Assembly: GCF_000193375.1 (NCBI RefSeq)
Contig: NC_015315.1
Coordinates: forward strand, 442,622-506,621
DNA length: 64,000 bases
Source of the DNA: Thermoproteus uzoniensis 768-20
GTDB taxonomy: Archaea > Thermoproteota > Thermoprotei > Thermoproteales > Thermoproteaceae
Direction of reading: 5' to 3'
A program made the position numbers and the translations under genes. The notes under the pieces were generated by a model. That model made no database searches. It worked only from the letters and a program-made list of their open reading frames with translations, and was not told the origin of the DNA. Below, piece after piece: positions 8,517 through 17,865 of this stretch. The number at the start of each line of letters is the position of its first letter. The stretch's first letter is position 1.

Positions 8517-8946
8517 GATCCGCCAGCGCCCAGTCGGGCGCCTTGGCGTCTCTGGGGCAACGAGTCGGCGAGAAGCCCTTTATATCAAGCACGGGCGTCC
8601 CGTTGAAGAGGTCGAGGTCCGACACGCGCAACGTGTTCCCCCTCACCTCGAGGAGCTTGACTATGGAGACGCCGATCGGGTTGGGCCTGTCAGGGCTATC
8701 GGTGGCGAACACGCCGACCTCGGGCGCCTGCAGGCCCCTGGCCTCCAGCCGTCTGGGCCTCACCACCAGAGGAGATCCTCTATGCTTATGTAGATAAGAG
8801 ATCACGATTATGTGGCTGAACCCGTCCAAGCCCCTCAACCCCTCCACATACCTATCGTAGACGAGTATAAGCCCCTCCACCCGCCTCCTCCGAACCTCGT
8901 CGTCCGGATAGTCGTGTTGCACTATCCCGATGGGCTCGAACAACAT
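8509..8946 (-). CDS. trmO: TrmO/TsaA-type tRNA methyltransferase
   Basis: Member of the TsaA-like (UPF0066) family, whose bacterial member TrmO methylates N6 of t6A37 in tRNA with S-adenosylmethionine. The 145 residues carry the family motifs EPIGIVQHDYPDDEV (about 4-18), LDGFSHIIVISYLHKHR (about 40-56), GVFATDSPDRPNPIGVSIVK (about 78-97) and the LDLFNGTPVLDIKGF motif (about 110-124). The DSPDRPNPIG signature is diagnostic. The placement is odd: it lies between the substrate-binding protein and the permease of an oxyanion ABC transporter and overlaps the permease start. Kae1, which helps make the t6A substrate, is encoded at 16.6-17.7 kb. Confidence 0.85.
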   Translation of the reverse strand: MLFEPIGIVQHDYPDDEVRRRRVEGLILVYDRYVEGLRGLDGFSHIIVISYLHKHRGSPLVVRPRRLEARGLQAPEVGVFATDSPDRPNPIGVSIVKLLEVRGNTLRVSDLDLFNGTPVLDIKGFSPTRCPRDAKAPDWALADHV

Positions 8947-8962
8947 ATGTAGTAATGGAGTT

Positions 8963-10033
8963 TTAAGTTAAAGGACCGCCGTACGACAACGTCCCGTTGC
9001 TCAACAGCTGTTGTAGGGCCGCGGGCAACGAGCTGGCGTTGCCGAAGACGACGGGTTTCCCCAGCGGCGTCAAGCCGTATCTGGCCAACTGTCCTCTTTC
9101 CCTTAACACGAACAAGAGGAAGTCGAGCGCCGCCGTCCGATCTCTGGCGTTCCTCGGGATAGTTATGTAGAGGTACACCGGCGAGCCTCTAATCCGCGTC
9201 TCTACTCCCTCTATGGGTATGGTCCAGGAGAAGCGCGAGTACCAGCCGGAGTACGCCGCGTTGCCGAAGTTGAGCCACGGCGGCAGTTCCAGGTACTGCA
9301 AGCCGTTAGCCTCAGCGTAGGACTTATACGAGAAGACGAAGGCCAGTTGCCCCTCCTTCAAGGGCACGACGTAGTAGAAAGTGCTGCTCCTGGTCACGTT
9401 GGCGCGGTTCTCGGCCATTCTGTATATGAAGAAGCTCTCGTTGCCTGCGTACAGCTCGCCGGCGGCTTCTAGGATTAGCATGGCGTAGAGGCCCTCTGGG
9501 TCTGTGGCCGGGTCGGCGACCCCCAGCGGGTACTTGCCCGATGTGAGCTCGTAGAAGAACTGGTACCAGAGCCTGCTGTCGTTAGACGCATAGGCTCTCC
9601 TATACAGATCCAACAGCTCGGCCATGCCCGGGAAAGTCTTGAGAGACGCGTTGGAGTAGACTACGACGTTGCTGTCGGCTACGAAGGCTATCGCCCAGCC
9701 GGGATCGTAGGCGCCGGCCCCAGCTACGGCTTGCCTAAACGCGACCGGCATAAAGACGTCGCACGGGACGCCGAGAGCTATCTGGTGGGCCAACGCAAAG
9801 GAGCCGCCGGGCTTCACCACGACCTGCACGCCCGTGAAGTTCCTATAGGCCTCGGCCAGATAGTGGCCCTCTGCGGCGTAGGCGCCCGCTATGCATAAGA
9901 CCAGTGATTTGTTCCCGACCTGCTGACTAGGCGCGCCGGACCTTCCCCGGCCATAGTTGAAGAATATGTATACGCCGACGCCGAGTATCGCTACGAGGAC
10001 CGCCGCCACGATCAGAGCCGTCGTGCGCTTCAT
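8963..10033 (-). CDS. wtpA: molybdate/tungstate ABC transporter substrate-binding protein
   Basis: A 356-residue extracellular binding protein. Residues about 7-27 form an N-terminal membrane anchor followed by a G/S-rich linker, and the mature part starts with SLVLCIAGAYAAEG. The ligand loop region VVVKPGGSFALAHQIALG (about 72-89) and PCDVFMPVAFRQA (about 90-102) match the ModA/WtpA class. Residues DPATDPEGLYAMLILEAA (about 173-190) match the conserved D-P-x-x-D-P-x-G-Y/L segment of the archaeal WtpA type. It is upstream of trmO and the permease on the same strand. The gap to trmO is 16 nt. Tungstate is favoured for a hyperthermophile, but the ion cannot be decided from sequence. Confidence 0.85.
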   Translation of the reverse strand: MKRTTALIVAAVLVAILGVGVYIFFNYGRGRSGAPSQQVGNKSLVLCIAGAYAAEGHYLAEAYRNFTGVQVVVKPGGSFALAHQIALGVPCDVFMPVAFRQAVAGAGAYDPGWAIAFVADSNVVVYSNASLKTFPGMAELLDLYRRAYASNDSRLWYQFFYELTSGKYPLGVADPATDPEGLYAMLILEAAGELYAGNESFFIYRMAENRANVTRSSTFYYVVPLKEGQLAFVFSYKSYAEANGLQYLELPPWLNFGNAAYSGWYSRFSWTIPIEGVETRIRGSPVYLYITIPRNARDRTAALDFLLFVLRERGQLARYGLTPLGKPVVFGNASSLPAALQQLLSNGTLSYGGPLT

Positions 10034-10271
10034 GCGCGCTATTTACTTATTTTCTTATCTTGTTTTTGTAAATATAGTATATTAATATACTTTTTATAGT
10101 TTAAGAAATATATATAATCTATAAACAGAGAACCTTTTAAAACTATGTATATTGTTATAATATATCTTAAAATCATATATAAATAGAAATAAAATAATTA
10201 GTTTTATATAGTAAATAAATGTTGTTATATATCGGATTAACCCGTATAAGCTGGCAACCGCTCTCTAATTA
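10034..10271. other. AT-rich divergent promoter region of the first Mo/W-type locus
   Basis: A 238-bp, strongly AT-rich gap between wtpA (minus) and the ABC ATPase (plus). A TATA-like GTATAAGC at 10246-10253 is about 26 nt before the start region of the ATPase gene. No gene seen. The region is a natural place for an oxyanion-responsive regulator to bind, but I could not find a clear palindrome. Confidence 0.45.
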
Positions 10272-10886
10272 GTGTTGCAAGGCCTCGATCTATGGAAGAG
10301 CTTTAACGGCGTCACTGCGGTGCGCGGAGTATATATAACCTTATATACAGGTATTAACTGTATCAAGGGTCCTAACGGCGCAGGCAAGAGCACGTTGTTG
10401 AGGATGCTCTCGCTTCTGGAGAGGCCGGACAGAGGGACCATCGTAGTGTTCGGCAAAAGGGTGGATGCCGATAGGTGGGCGGAGGCGGATAGGCTGAGGG
10501 GCAGAATTGCATATGTGCCCCAGACCTCCGAGCTCTTCGCGGTATCGGTCAAGTCCCTGCTCTCAATGTGCGGCGACAGGGCCAAGGCCGGCAAGTGGGC
10601 CGCGTACTTCGGCCTCACGAGGTTCATGGATAGGAACGCCATGGCCCTCTCGCCGGGCATCAGGAGGAGGCTCCAGCTCGCCCTGGCCCTCGCCTGCGCC
10701 AAGGAGGCGTTGTTATTGGACGAGCCGGAGTCCTATCTAGACGACGAGGCCCGCGGGCTTCTGGCCGACGCGTTGCGCGACGTGGCGGACAGCCTGGTGG
10801 TGGGCTATGTATCCCACGACGAGCCGCTGGTCCCATGCAGACACAGCTACTTCATGTCTGGAGGCACGATCAGCCCAACGCAGTAG
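10272..10886 (+). CDS. ABC transporter ATP-binding protein with atypical signature motif
   Basis: Hydrolyses ATP to drive transport. The 204 residues include Walker A GPNGAGKST (about 36-44), Q-loop YVPQTSE (about 81-87), Walker B EALLLDEPESYLD (about 144-156) and H-loop VSHDEP (about 180-185). The signature motif is ALSPGIRRRLQLALA rather than LSGGQ, so the usual S-G-G is S-P-G. There is no C-terminal TOBE domain, unlike the second ATPase at 52204. The gene is divergent from the wtpA-trmO-permease genes and is probably their energy-coupling subunit, since no other ATPase lies nearby. Start is GTG at 10272 with a TATA-like element about 26 nt upstream; a TTG follows at the next codon. Confidence 0.85.
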   Translation: MLQGLDLWKSFNGVTAVRGVYITLYTGINCIKGPNGAGKSTLLRMLSLLERPDRGTIVVFGKRVDADRWAEADRLRGRIAYVPQTSELFAVSVKSLLSMCGDRAKAGKWAAYFGLTRFMDRNAMALSPGIRRRLQLALALACAKEALLLDEPESYLDDEARGLLADALRDVADSLVVGYVSHDEPLVPCRHSYFMSGGTISPTQ

Positions 10887-10926
10887 TTGCCGTCTACGCG
10901 TTTTTATATAGCGCTCGTGACTCTAC

Positions 10927-11826
10927 GTGAGGTTTCTCCTATTCGGAGGCGTCGGCTTTGTAGGAGTCAACCTAGCTAGGTACCTAGTGGGCAGAGGTCA
11001 CGATGCGATCTTGGCCAAGAGGAGGGGGATCCCGCCTAGGCCGTTGATAGCCAGAGCCCTCGGCGGCCTTAAGGTGGCCGAGTACTCGAATCCCGCCGAG
11101 CTCATAGAGTCGGCGAGGCCCGACGTGGTCGTCAACTTGGTCGCCGCCCTCCACGGATCCCGCGAGGAGATCTGGAAAGCCAACGCCGAATTTCCCCGCC
11201 TTCTCTGCGAGGCGGCGCAGAGGACGGGCTGGCGCGGGCGCGTTGTGCATATATCTGCAATAACCGTGGTCGGCCCCGGCGCGATTAGGGAGGAGGAGAG
11301 GCATCTGGAGGGCGTGAGGTCCGCCACCTATTTCGACGAGACGAAGATCGAGGGCGAGCGCGCGGTGGCCCGGTGCTTCGAGGACTGGGTAATAATCAGG
11401 CCCGCCGCGGTCTATGGACCCTACAACGACCATCCTGAATGGGCTACGTTAGTGCGGGTAGCTAAGGCCGGCGTAGTCCCCAGCCTCAAGTTGAGCTTCT
11501 CGGCCATATCCGCCAGCGACCTCTCAGCTATAGTGGAGAGGTCCGCGACTCTCGCGCCGCCGCGCCAGTACTTCTTCGCGACTGAGTGCGAGCCCCTTAA
11601 ATTCGAGAGGGTTGTTGAGGCGCTCGAGGAGGCGGCCGGCAGGCGGCTGGCCAAGATCCCGTTGCCTCTAGCCCTTGTGCGGCTCTTCGCGCCGCCGGGC
11701 GTAAGGGACTTGCTGAAATACGCCGGGACGCCCTATTCTTGCGAGAAGATGAAGAGAGCTCTGGGCTACGAGGCTACCTACAGAAAGGACGACATGGTCG
11801 AGATGTTCCGGCTGTTATGGAGTTGA
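10927..11826 (+). CDS. NAD(P)-dependent epimerase/dehydratase (extended SDR)
   Basis: A 299-residue Rossmann protein of the extended short-chain dehydrogenase family, which acts on nucleotide sugars or similar substrates. The N-terminal FGGVGFVGVNLARYL (about 6-20) is the G-x2-G-x2-G cofactor loop. The catalytic segment is unusual: HISAITVVGP (about 108-117) holds the Ser, and YFDETKIEGE (about 134-143) has Tyr followed by Lys six residues later instead of Y-x3-K, so the true catalytic Tyr/Lys pair is uncertain. PAAVYGPYNDHPEW (about 159-172) is typical of the family. Start is GTG with a TATA-like run at 10901-10910 about 22 nt before it. The substrate is unknown. Confidence 0.8.
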   Translation: MRFLLFGGVGFVGVNLARYLVGRGHDAILAKRRGIPPRPLIARALGGLKVAEYSNPAELIESARPDVVVNLVAALHGSREEIWKANAEFPRLLCEAAQRTGWRGRVVHISAITVVGPGAIREEERHLEGVRSATYFDETKIEGERAVARCFEDWVIIRPAAVYGPYNDHPEWATLVRVAKAGVVPSLKLSFSAISASDLSAIVERSATLAPPRQYFFATECEPLKFERVVEALEEAAGRRLAKIPLPLALVRLFAPPGVRDLLKYAGTPYSCEKMKRALGYEATYRKDDMVEMFRLLWS

Positions 11827-12143
11827 CGGATCCGCTTATAGCTAAATACAACGACCTCTTGCGCAGGAAGGGCCTCTACGACATGCTGGACATGGTGGCG
11901 CCCGACGGCGCGGTCCTGAACTTGATCGCCTCTATGGCGGGCAGTTCGGCGGCCGAGGCCTTGGATAGATTGTCCAGGTTAGTGGAGGGGCGCCTCGATA
12001 GGCGGACGGCCGCGGAGGCCTATGCAGAGATCGCTGGCGTATACGACGAGGAGCTGGCCGTGAAGTCCCTCGCGAGGCATATAGCCAACTGGTACCTTAG
12101 GCTCGCCGAGGAGCTCGGCCTAATCGCGTTGAGGCCTCAATAG
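11817..12143 (+). CDS. conserved small helical protein, unknown function
   Basis: A 108-residue protein read from an ATG that overlaps the end of the epimerase gene by 10 nt in a different frame, which suggests an operon. The sequence is predicted to be almost all helix, with acidic and basic heptad-like stretches (DALDRLSRLVEG-like and ELAVKSLARHIANWYLRLAE). No cysteines, no membrane segment, no motif I recognise. An in-frame ATG further upstream (11739) would overlap the epimerase by 88 nt and is less likely. Confidence 0.6.
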   Translation: MELTDPLIAKYNDLLRRKGLYDMLDMVAPDGAVLNLIASMAGSSAAEALDRLSRLVEGRLDRRTAAEAYAEIAGVYDEELAVKSLARHIANWYLRLAEELGLIALRPQ

Positions 12144-12152
12144 GCAGTAAAG

Positions 12153-13394
12153 CTACGCCGTTGGGCCTGCCGGGAGGGGGCCAGAGCGCCGGGATAGGAA
12201 CGCCTCGACCTCTCTGTACGTCTCCAAGATCTTGTTCGCCAGCTCTATTTGCTCCTGCCAATACCCCTCAACGTAGGGGGCGTACTTAGCCGCGAATTTC
12301 CTATAATCGCCGTGCAAAGGCGCCGGCCTCAAGCCCCAGAGAGGCGTGCCCGGCAGGGGGATGAAGTAGTGAAGCCTTATCTTGGATCCTAGCTTGACCA
12401 ACTTCTCCATGGCGGCTACCGTAGCCCTCACGTCCTCCTCGCCCTCGCCCGGGAGGCCCGCTATGACGTCGACTATAGGCGTGAAGCCGTGCCGTCTGGC
12501 AGTCTCGGCCGCGTTGAGGACGACCTCGACGTCGTGTTCCCTTTTGGAAAGCTTCAGCAATCTCTCGGACGCCGTCTGTAGGCCGAACGATATCCTCCTA
12601 TTTGCCAGAAGCCCCCTCAAGGCCTTTAGGACCTCGTCGGTCACCGTCTCGGGCCTCGTCTCGCTCGGGAACGTCCCCAGATAGGGCCTCCCTCCGGCCC
12701 TCCGCACGGCCTCTAGGAGCTCGACCAAGGAGCCCACGTCGGGGGTTCTCCCGTCGCGGGAGCCGTATAGGAACCCCACGGGCGCCACGAACCTTATGTC
12801 CTTGATACCCCTCTTGACGTAGGCCCTAACCATATCGGCCACTGACTCGACGCCTCTATACCTGACGGGGCTGAGCCTCCAGGTGAGGCAGAAGGAGCAC
12901 CTGTAGACGCACCCCCTCATTATCTCTATAGGCGGATAGGCGTCTAGGACTGTGCTGTACGTCCTATACCTATTGATATCGACAAACTCCCTAGGCCCCG
13001 ACTTGATCCTCCCGTCGGATAGGAACAGAGTGTTCGGCGGCTTCTCGTCGGAGCCTTCAAGCTCTCTCCTGACTATTGCAGGCAGTGCGGCCTCGCCGTC
13101 GCCGATTACGACGTATTTGACGCCAAGCCGTAGGAGAGTCGCCGGATCCCCTATGGCGTGAGGGCCGCCGACAACTACCGGCGCCTTGGAAGCCACCGAG
13201 GCGATCTCCCGCCAGTACTCGACGAAGTTGGGGGTCGAAAGGCTGTAGAGCACCACCGGCCTCTCGTCCTTCTCAATTGCCGCGATCAGCTCGTCGCGGC
13301 TTCTAGCCACAAAGACGCGCACTCCCTCCTCGATCGGGCTCAAAGCGTACGCCAGCCCGTTCCTGGACCACGGAAGCTCCCTAACTATTAACAC
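12153..13394 (-). CDS. B12-binding-like/radical SAM protein, MJ_1487-type
   Basis: A 413-residue radical S-adenosylmethionine enzyme of unknown substrate. The N-terminal part (about 1-125) has a cobalamin-binding-like alpha/beta fold pattern with VVVGGPHAIGDPATLLRLG (about 72-90) and VIGDGEAALP (about 95-104). The radical SAM core holds EIMRGCVYRCSFCLTWRLSP (about 155-174), a C-x3-C-x2-C cluster site for [4Fe-4S]. Later motifs SFGLQTASERLLKLSKRE (about 268-285) and DVIAGLPGEGEEDVRAT (about 306-322) are typical. Layout matches the archaeal family of paired B12-binding/radical SAM proteins. GTG start; its TATA-like element at 13411-13419 is shared with the divergent gene at 13440. Confidence 0.8.
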   Translation of the reverse strand: MLIVRELPWSRNGLAYALSPIEEGVRVFVARSRDELIAAIEKDERPVVLYSLSTPNFVEYWREIASVASKAPVVVGGPHAIGDPATLLRLGVKYVVIGDGEAALPAIVRRELEGSDEKPPNTLFLSDGRIKSGPREFVDINRYRTYSTVLDAYPPIEIMRGCVYRCSFCLTWRLSPVRYRGVESVADMVRAYVKRGIKDIRFVAPVGFLYGSRDGRTPDVGSLVELLEAVRRAGGRPYLGTFPSETRPETVTDEVLKALRGLLANRRISFGLQTASERLLKLSKREHDVEVVLNAAETARRHGFTPIVDVIAGLPGEGEEDVRATVAAMEKLVKLGSKIRLHYFIPLPGTPLWGLRPAPLHGDYRKFAAKYAPYVEGYWQEQIELANKILETYREVEAFLSRRSGPLPAGPTA

Positions 13395-13439
13395 TCACGT
13401 CGAGCGGAAGGCTTTAAAAAGGCATCTGCGGCCGGCGTC

Positions 13440-14144
13440 GTGATAGTGGCTTACGCCGAGGGCCCTCCGGTGGCCATATTCGCGGGCTCTTGGCTGTGCT
13501 CCCGCTCGCCCGTGGACGGCTCGCCGATAGCCCTCGGAGAGCCCGTGGGCGACTGCGAGGACGTCGAGCGGCTCGAGAGGCTTTCCTCAATAGCCACGTC
13601 GGTCTATATGTTAAAGTCGAGAGGATTGAAGGTGTTCTATGGAGGGGCCGACGAAGAGGGGCGTCTGGCGGCGTATGCCGGAGGCGCCGACGCCGCGCTC
13701 GACGAGGTGAAGCACAGGTTCGGGATACCGGAGGTCCCCGACGACTCGGCCTTTGTGGTCGTGGAGGCCGAGGACGCGAGCTCCCTTAGAAGGGCTCTCA
13801 GAGTCGCCGGCGAGGTGTACAGAAGGCGGATAGACGTCCTGCTAGTAGCCGACCTCAAGAAGGCCCTCGAGCTGGGCCGATACGCCTCGGGCGTGGTCTT
13901 GAGGGATGTGGCCAAGTTGGTCTCGTTCGAGCCGTCGTCAATCTTGCCGGATATAGGCAGATGTGCCCACTGTGGAGTCGACTTCTTGATGTACGGATCT
14001 AGGATAACCCGGTGCATCTATTGCGGCCGCGCGCTGAGGAACGTCTTGACCCAACGCAAGCCGCCTCCAAGGCCCGAGATACTACGCGCCATACATAGAA
14101 AGCTGACGTCGGGCGCGTTGCCCGAGCGACTTGTCGTAGTTTAG
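13440..14144 (+). CDS. hypothetical protein with C-terminal zinc ribbon
   Basis: A 234-residue protein I do not recognise. The N-terminal two thirds alternate beta and alpha stretches without a known motif. Residues about 178-200 hold RCAHCGVDFLMYGSRITRCI followed by CG, a C-x2-C...C-x2-C zinc ribbon. The start is GTG at 13440, 25 nt after the TATA-like CTTTAAAAAGG (13410-13420), so it is probably leaderless. It is divergently transcribed from the radical SAM gene across a shared promoter element, which hints at co-regulation. Confidence 0.6.
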   Translation: MIVAYAEGPPVAIFAGSWLCSRSPVDGSPIALGEPVGDCEDVERLERLSSIATSVYMLKSRGLKVFYGGADEEGRLAAYAGGADAALDEVKHRFGIPEVPDDSAFVVVEAEDASSLRRALRVAGEVYRRRIDVLLVADLKKALELGRYASGVVLRDVAKLVSFEPSSILPDIGRCAHCGVDFLMYGSRITRCIYCGRALRNVLTQRKPPPRPEILRAIHRKLTSGALPERLVVV

Positions 14145-14239
14145 TCTAATTATAAATCAAGGCCATTTTCGGCCAAAGACGCCAACGGCTATCTTCATGG
14201 GTTGAATGGTTAGTATTAATAACACTCGTAATACCTCAT

Positions 14240-16657
14240 ATGGGGCTCGTCGTATGGCTGGAGGAGATATCCCTCAAGGACCATCCTCTGGTCGGCGGCA
14301 AGGCGGCGAATCTGGGCGAGATCACGAAGCTGGCGAGGGTCCCTCCCGGCTTCGTGATCACCACAGAGGCCTTCCTCCGTTTTCTGGACGCGACCGGCAT
14401 AAGGCCCAAAATATCCGAGATACTTAAGGCGGTTAGAGGCGGATCTCCCGAGGACTACGAGAGGGCCTCGGCCTCGATAAGAGGCCTCATAGAGGCGACG
14501 CCGATGCCCAGGGATATAGCAGACGAGATAGCGGCGGCCTACGCCAAGCTTTCCGAGCTCGTCGGCATTAGAGACGTGCCGGTCGCCGTACGCTCCTCGG
14601 CCACCGCCGAGGATCTAGGCGAGGCGTCATTCGCCGGCCAACAAGATACCTATCTGAACGTGAGAGGCGTCGAGGGCGTCATAGACCACGTCAAGAAGGT
14701 GTGGGCCTCGTTGTACACGGCCAGGGCTATATATTACAGGGAGCAGATGGGGATACCCCACGACGGCGCGTCGATAGCCGTCATAGTGCAGAAGCTGGTC
14801 AACGCCAGATCCGCCGGCGTCATGTTCACGTTAGATCCCACTAACGGCGATACGTCGAAGGTAGTAATAGAGTCGGGCTGGGGACTCGGCGAGGGGGTCG
14901 TGAGGGGCATAGTCACTCCCGACGAGTTCGTGGTAGATAAGTCCAGTCTGAGGATAGTAGAACGGCGCATATCTAAGAAGAGGGTCGCCGTGGTGAGAGA
15001 CGAGGCCGGCCTCACTAGGGAGGTTGAGCTGCCTGAGGACAAGGCCTCGGCGCCCTCGCTGGACGACAACGAGGTTGTGGAGTACGCTAAGATGGCTCTG
15101 GAGCTGGAGCGCCACTACGGCCGCCCGCTCGACATAGAGTTCTCGGTGGACGCCGATATGCCGTTCCCGCAGAACCTCTTCATCGTACAAGTCAGGCCGG
15201 AGACGGTGTGGAGCAGGAAGGCCCCAGATAGGAGAGAGGCGGCGGGCGGCGGGACCGTGGTGGTTAAGGGCATCGCCGCAAGCCCCGGCGTGGCTGTCGG
15301 GAGGGCCAAGATCTGCCTCACGCTGGACGACGCCAAGAGGAAGTTGCAGAAGGGCGACATTCTCGTGACTAAGATGACGGACCCCGACTGGGTCCCCTAC
15401 ATGCGCCTCGCGTCGGCAATAGTCACCGATGAAGGGGGGAGAACCAGCCACGCGGCCATAGTCAGCCGCGAGTTGGGCATACCGGCCGTGGTGGGCACGG
15501 GGAACGCGACCCAGGTCTTGAAAGACGGCGAGATCTATACCGTGGACGGCGGCAAGGGCGTTGTGCTGGCCGGCGCAGTGGAGGTCAAGGCGGAGGCCAA
15601 GGTCGCGGAGCCCGCGGTTGCCGGCCGCGAGATAGTGCTCCACATATACCGCGCTATCCCGACGGGCACTAAGATCTACATGAACTTGGGCGAGCCGGAG
15701 AAGATAGACGAGTACAAGGATCTGCCCTTTGACGGGATAGGGCTGATGAGGATAGAGTTCGTCATATCGAGCTGGATCGGCGAGCATCCCCTCTACTTGA
15801 TGTCGATAGGACAAGAGCAGAAGTTCGTGGACAAGATGGCGGAGGGGATCGCCAAGGTAGCCTCAGCGATATATCCGAGGCCCGTCGTGGTGAGGTTCTC
15901 CGACTTCAAGACCAACGAGTACCGTAGCCTCAAGGGCGGCGAGAAGTTCGAGCCGGAGGAGAGGAACCCCATGTTGGGCTGGCGCGGCGTCTCCCGCTAT
16001 GTCTCGCCGCAGTACGAGAAGGCGTTTAGGCTAGAGCTCAAGGCAGTTAGAAAAGTCCGCGAGGAGTTAGGCCTCAACAACGTGTGGGTCATGGCTCCGT
16101 TTGTCAGAACCGTCTGGGAGGCCGAGAAATTCGCCAAGCTACTAGAGGAGGAGGGACTCCACAGAGATAGGGACTTCAAGGTCTGGGCCATGGCGGAGGT
16201 GCCGTCGGTGGTCTTCGTGGCTGAGGAGTTCGCGCCTTACTTCGACGGGTTCTCCATAGGCTCCAACGACTTGACCCAGCTGACTCTGGGCGTCGACCGC
16301 GACAACGACTATCTAGTGAGGATAAACCCGAAGTATTTCGACGAGAGGGAGGCCCCAGTGCTTAGAGCCATATACGACCTAATAAATAGAGCACACAGAC
16401 ACGGCTTGACCGTATCCATATGCGGGCAAGGTCCCTCGGTGTACCCGCAGATGGTGGAGTTCCTGGTTAGGGCCGGCATCGACAGCATATCCGTCAACCC
16501 CGACGCGGTGCTCAGCACGAGGGTCCTCGTGGCGTCGGTGGAGCTTAAGACGTTGAGAGAGAGGCTGGACGCCGTGTACAAGGCCCTCTACAAGGTAGAC
16601 GACGATGAGGAGTTCAGAGGAATTCTCAAGAAGGTCTTCGGCCATCTGAGGTACTAA
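14240..16657 (+). CDS. ppsA: phosphoenolpyruvate synthase
   Basis: Makes phosphoenolpyruvate, AMP and phosphate from pyruvate, ATP and water; the entry to gluconeogenesis. The 805 residues hold the N-terminal ATP-grasp-like domain (about 15-340, with [20 protein letters not shown] near 114-133), the central phosphohistidine domain with [20 protein letters not shown] (about 398-417, catalytic His), and the C-terminal PEP/pyruvate TIM-barrel with [17 protein letters not shown] (about 673-689) and CGQGPS (about 729-734) holding the catalytic Cys. Full length for the family. A TATA-like TATTAATA at 14213-14220 lies about 24 nt before the ATG. The 3' end overlaps the convergent kae1 by 32 bp. Confidence 0.97.
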   Translation: MGLVVWLEEISLKDHPLVGGKAANLGEITKLARVPPGFVITTEAFLRFLDATGIRPKISEILKAVRGGSPEDYERASASIRGLIEATPMPRDIADEIAAAYAKLSELVGIRDVPVAVRSSATAEDLGEASFAGQQDTYLNVRGVEGVIDHVKKVWASLYTARAIYYREQMGIPHDGASIAVIVQKLVNARSAGVMFTLDPTNGDTSKVVIESGWGLGEGVVRGIVTPDEFVVDKSSLRIVERRISKKRVAVVRDEAGLTREVELPEDKASAPSLDDNEVVEYAKMALELERHYGRPLDIEFSVDADMPFPQNLFIVQVRPETVWSRKAPDRREAAGGGTVVVKGIAASPGVAVGRAKICLTLDDAKRKLQKGDILVTKMTDPDWVPYMRLASAIVTDEGGRTSHAAIVSRELGIPAVVGTGNATQVLKDGEIYTVDGGKGVVLAGAVEVKAEAKVAEPAVAGREIVLHIYRAIPTGTKIYMNLGEPEKIDEYKDLPFDGIGLMRIEFVISSWIGEHPLYLMSIGQEQKFVDKMAEGIAKVASAIYPRPVVVRFSDFKTNEYRSLKGGEKFEPEERNPMLGWRGVSRYVSPQYEKAFRLELKAVRKVREELGLNNVWVMAPFVRTVWEAEKFAKLLEEEGLHRDRDFKVWAMAEVPSVVFVAEEFAPYFDGFSIGSNDLTQLTLGVDRDNDYLVRINPKYFDEREAPVLRAIYDLINRAHRHGLTVSICGQGPSVYPQMVEFLVRAGIDSISVNPDAVLSTRVLVASVELKTLRERLDAVYKALYKVDDDEEFRGILKKVFGHLRY

Positions 16658-17651
16658 CGCACACGTCCGAGAACCAAGGCACATCCACTTGGTCGAGCCT
16701 CCATCTTTGCTTCACGAAGCTCTCCTCCACGCTCACAGATACACCTCTCCTAAACGCGTAGTAGCCCGTGAGGGCGATCATGGCGCCGTTATCGCCCGCG
16801 TACTCGAAGGGGACTATCTTCAGCTTCACGCCCCTGTCCTCAGCTATTGCCTCTAATATCTGCCTAAGCCTGGCGCTCCTGGCGACGCCCCCGGCGACGA
16901 CGAGCTCCCGTTTGCCTGTATACGCCAGAGCCCGCTCGAGGACTTCGGCAAGCATATAGTAGGCGGTCTCCACCAGCGACTTGCACAAAGTGGGTAGGTC
17001 GACCTCGCCGCTTTTATAGAGATCGACCGCCTTCGTGACTAGGCCGGAGAAGGCCAGGTCCTGCCCTATTATGTTTATGGGCAGAGGCACCACGGACTTG
17101 GCGCCCTCCGCACACCTCTCCACGGCGGGGACGCCGGGATAGCCCAGCCCGACCTCTCTGGCGAACTTATCTATGGCGTTGCCGACTGCCATGTCGAGCG
17201 TCTCGCCGAAGACCCTATATCTGCCGTCTGCGAACCCGACGATCATCGTGTGGCCCCCAGATATTAGGAGGACCAAGGGGTCGCAACTGCCCGTCAACGC
17301 CCTAGCTATCTCTATATGGGCGACGCCGTGGTGCACAGGCACCAGCGGCTTCCCCAGCTTAACCGACAGCGCGCGGGCTAAGACAGCCCCTATCCTCAAG
17401 GCGGGCCCCAGCCCAGGCCCCGCCGAGTAGGCTACGGCGTCGATCGCCGAGGCGTCCCTTCCGGCCTTCCTCAAGGCCTCCCTCAGCAACGCCACCGCGA
17501 TCTTGGCGTGATGTTCGGCGGCTTCTCTCGGATGTATGCCGAAGCCTGAAGGAGGGATATAGGTATCGTTAACGTTGGCTAAGATCTCGCCGTCCTCTAC
17601 TACGCCTATACCTATAGTATGTGCAGTGCTCTCGACGCCTAGCACTAGCAC
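16626..17651 (-). CDS. kae1: tRNA N6-adenosine threonylcarbamoyltransferase Kae1
   Basis: Transfers the threonylcarbamoyl group to A37 of ANN-decoding tRNAs as part of the KEOPS complex. The 341 residues carry the ASKHA ATPase fold with [14 protein letters not shown] (about 5-18), the metal-binding [11 protein letters not shown] (about 40-50) with the H-x3-H-H pattern, [10 protein letters not shown] (about 107-116), LISGGHTMI (about 128-136) and a C-terminal [11 protein letters not shown] (about 281-291). It stands alone; the Bud32 kinase that is fused to it in some archaea is not attached here. Start is GTG at 17651; a second GTG two codons on (17645) is equally possible. The TATA-like element is at about 17669-17677. 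Confidence 0.96.
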   Translation of the reverse strand: MLVLGVESTAHTIGIGVVEDGEILANVNDTYIPPSGFGIHPREAAEHHAKIAVALLREALRKAGRDASAIDAVAYSAGPGLGPALRIGAVLARALSVKLGKPLVPVHHGVAHIEIARALTGSCDPLVLLISGGHTMIVGFADGRYRVFGETLDMAVGNAIDKFAREVGLGYPGVPAVERCAEGAKSVVPLPINIIGQDLAFSGLVTKAVDLYKSGEVDLPTLCKSLVETAYYMLAEVLERALAYTGKRELVVAGGVARSARLRQILEAIAEDRGVKLKIVPFEYAGDNGAMIALTGYYAFRRGVSVSVEESFVKQRWRLDQVDVPWFSDVCVSTSDGRRPS

Positions 17652-17679
17652 AGAACAAAGGCCATCTGCGTTTTTAGGT

Positions 17680-17865
17680 CTACCGCTTCGACTCGAATAT
17701 AGTCATCCCGCACTTGCCGCAGTGCCATCTGGGCACAGGCTCCTTGTGATAAGCCATGACGGATCCACAACGGGGACAGAGCCTCCTCAGAAACTTTATG
17801 GTGCCCTTCTCGTAGTCGTACTGGTACCAAGTAGCGGACCTGGGCAATTTCTTGGCCTCGCTCAT
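17680..17865 (-). CDS. rps27ae: 30S ribosomal protein S27ae
   Basis: A 61-residue zinc-ribbon protein of the small ribosomal subunit. CPRCGSVMAYHKEPVPRWHC and the following GKCG supply the four zinc cysteines. Length and the WYQYDY...KFLRR start match archaeal S27ae. The ATG overlaps the TGA of rps24e (ATGA), so the two are co-translated, the standard archaeal arrangement. Kae1 follows 28 nt downstream on the same strand. Confidence 0.96.
   Translation of the reverse strand: MSEAKKLPRSATWYQYDYEKGTIKFLRRLCPRCGSVMAYHKEPVPRWHCGKCGMTIFESKR

Noticed and set aside
14160-14180. GGCC...GGCC hairpin after the zinc-ribbon gene as a terminator
   Set aside because: Only a 4-bp stem with no extended pairing or T-run; likely chance.
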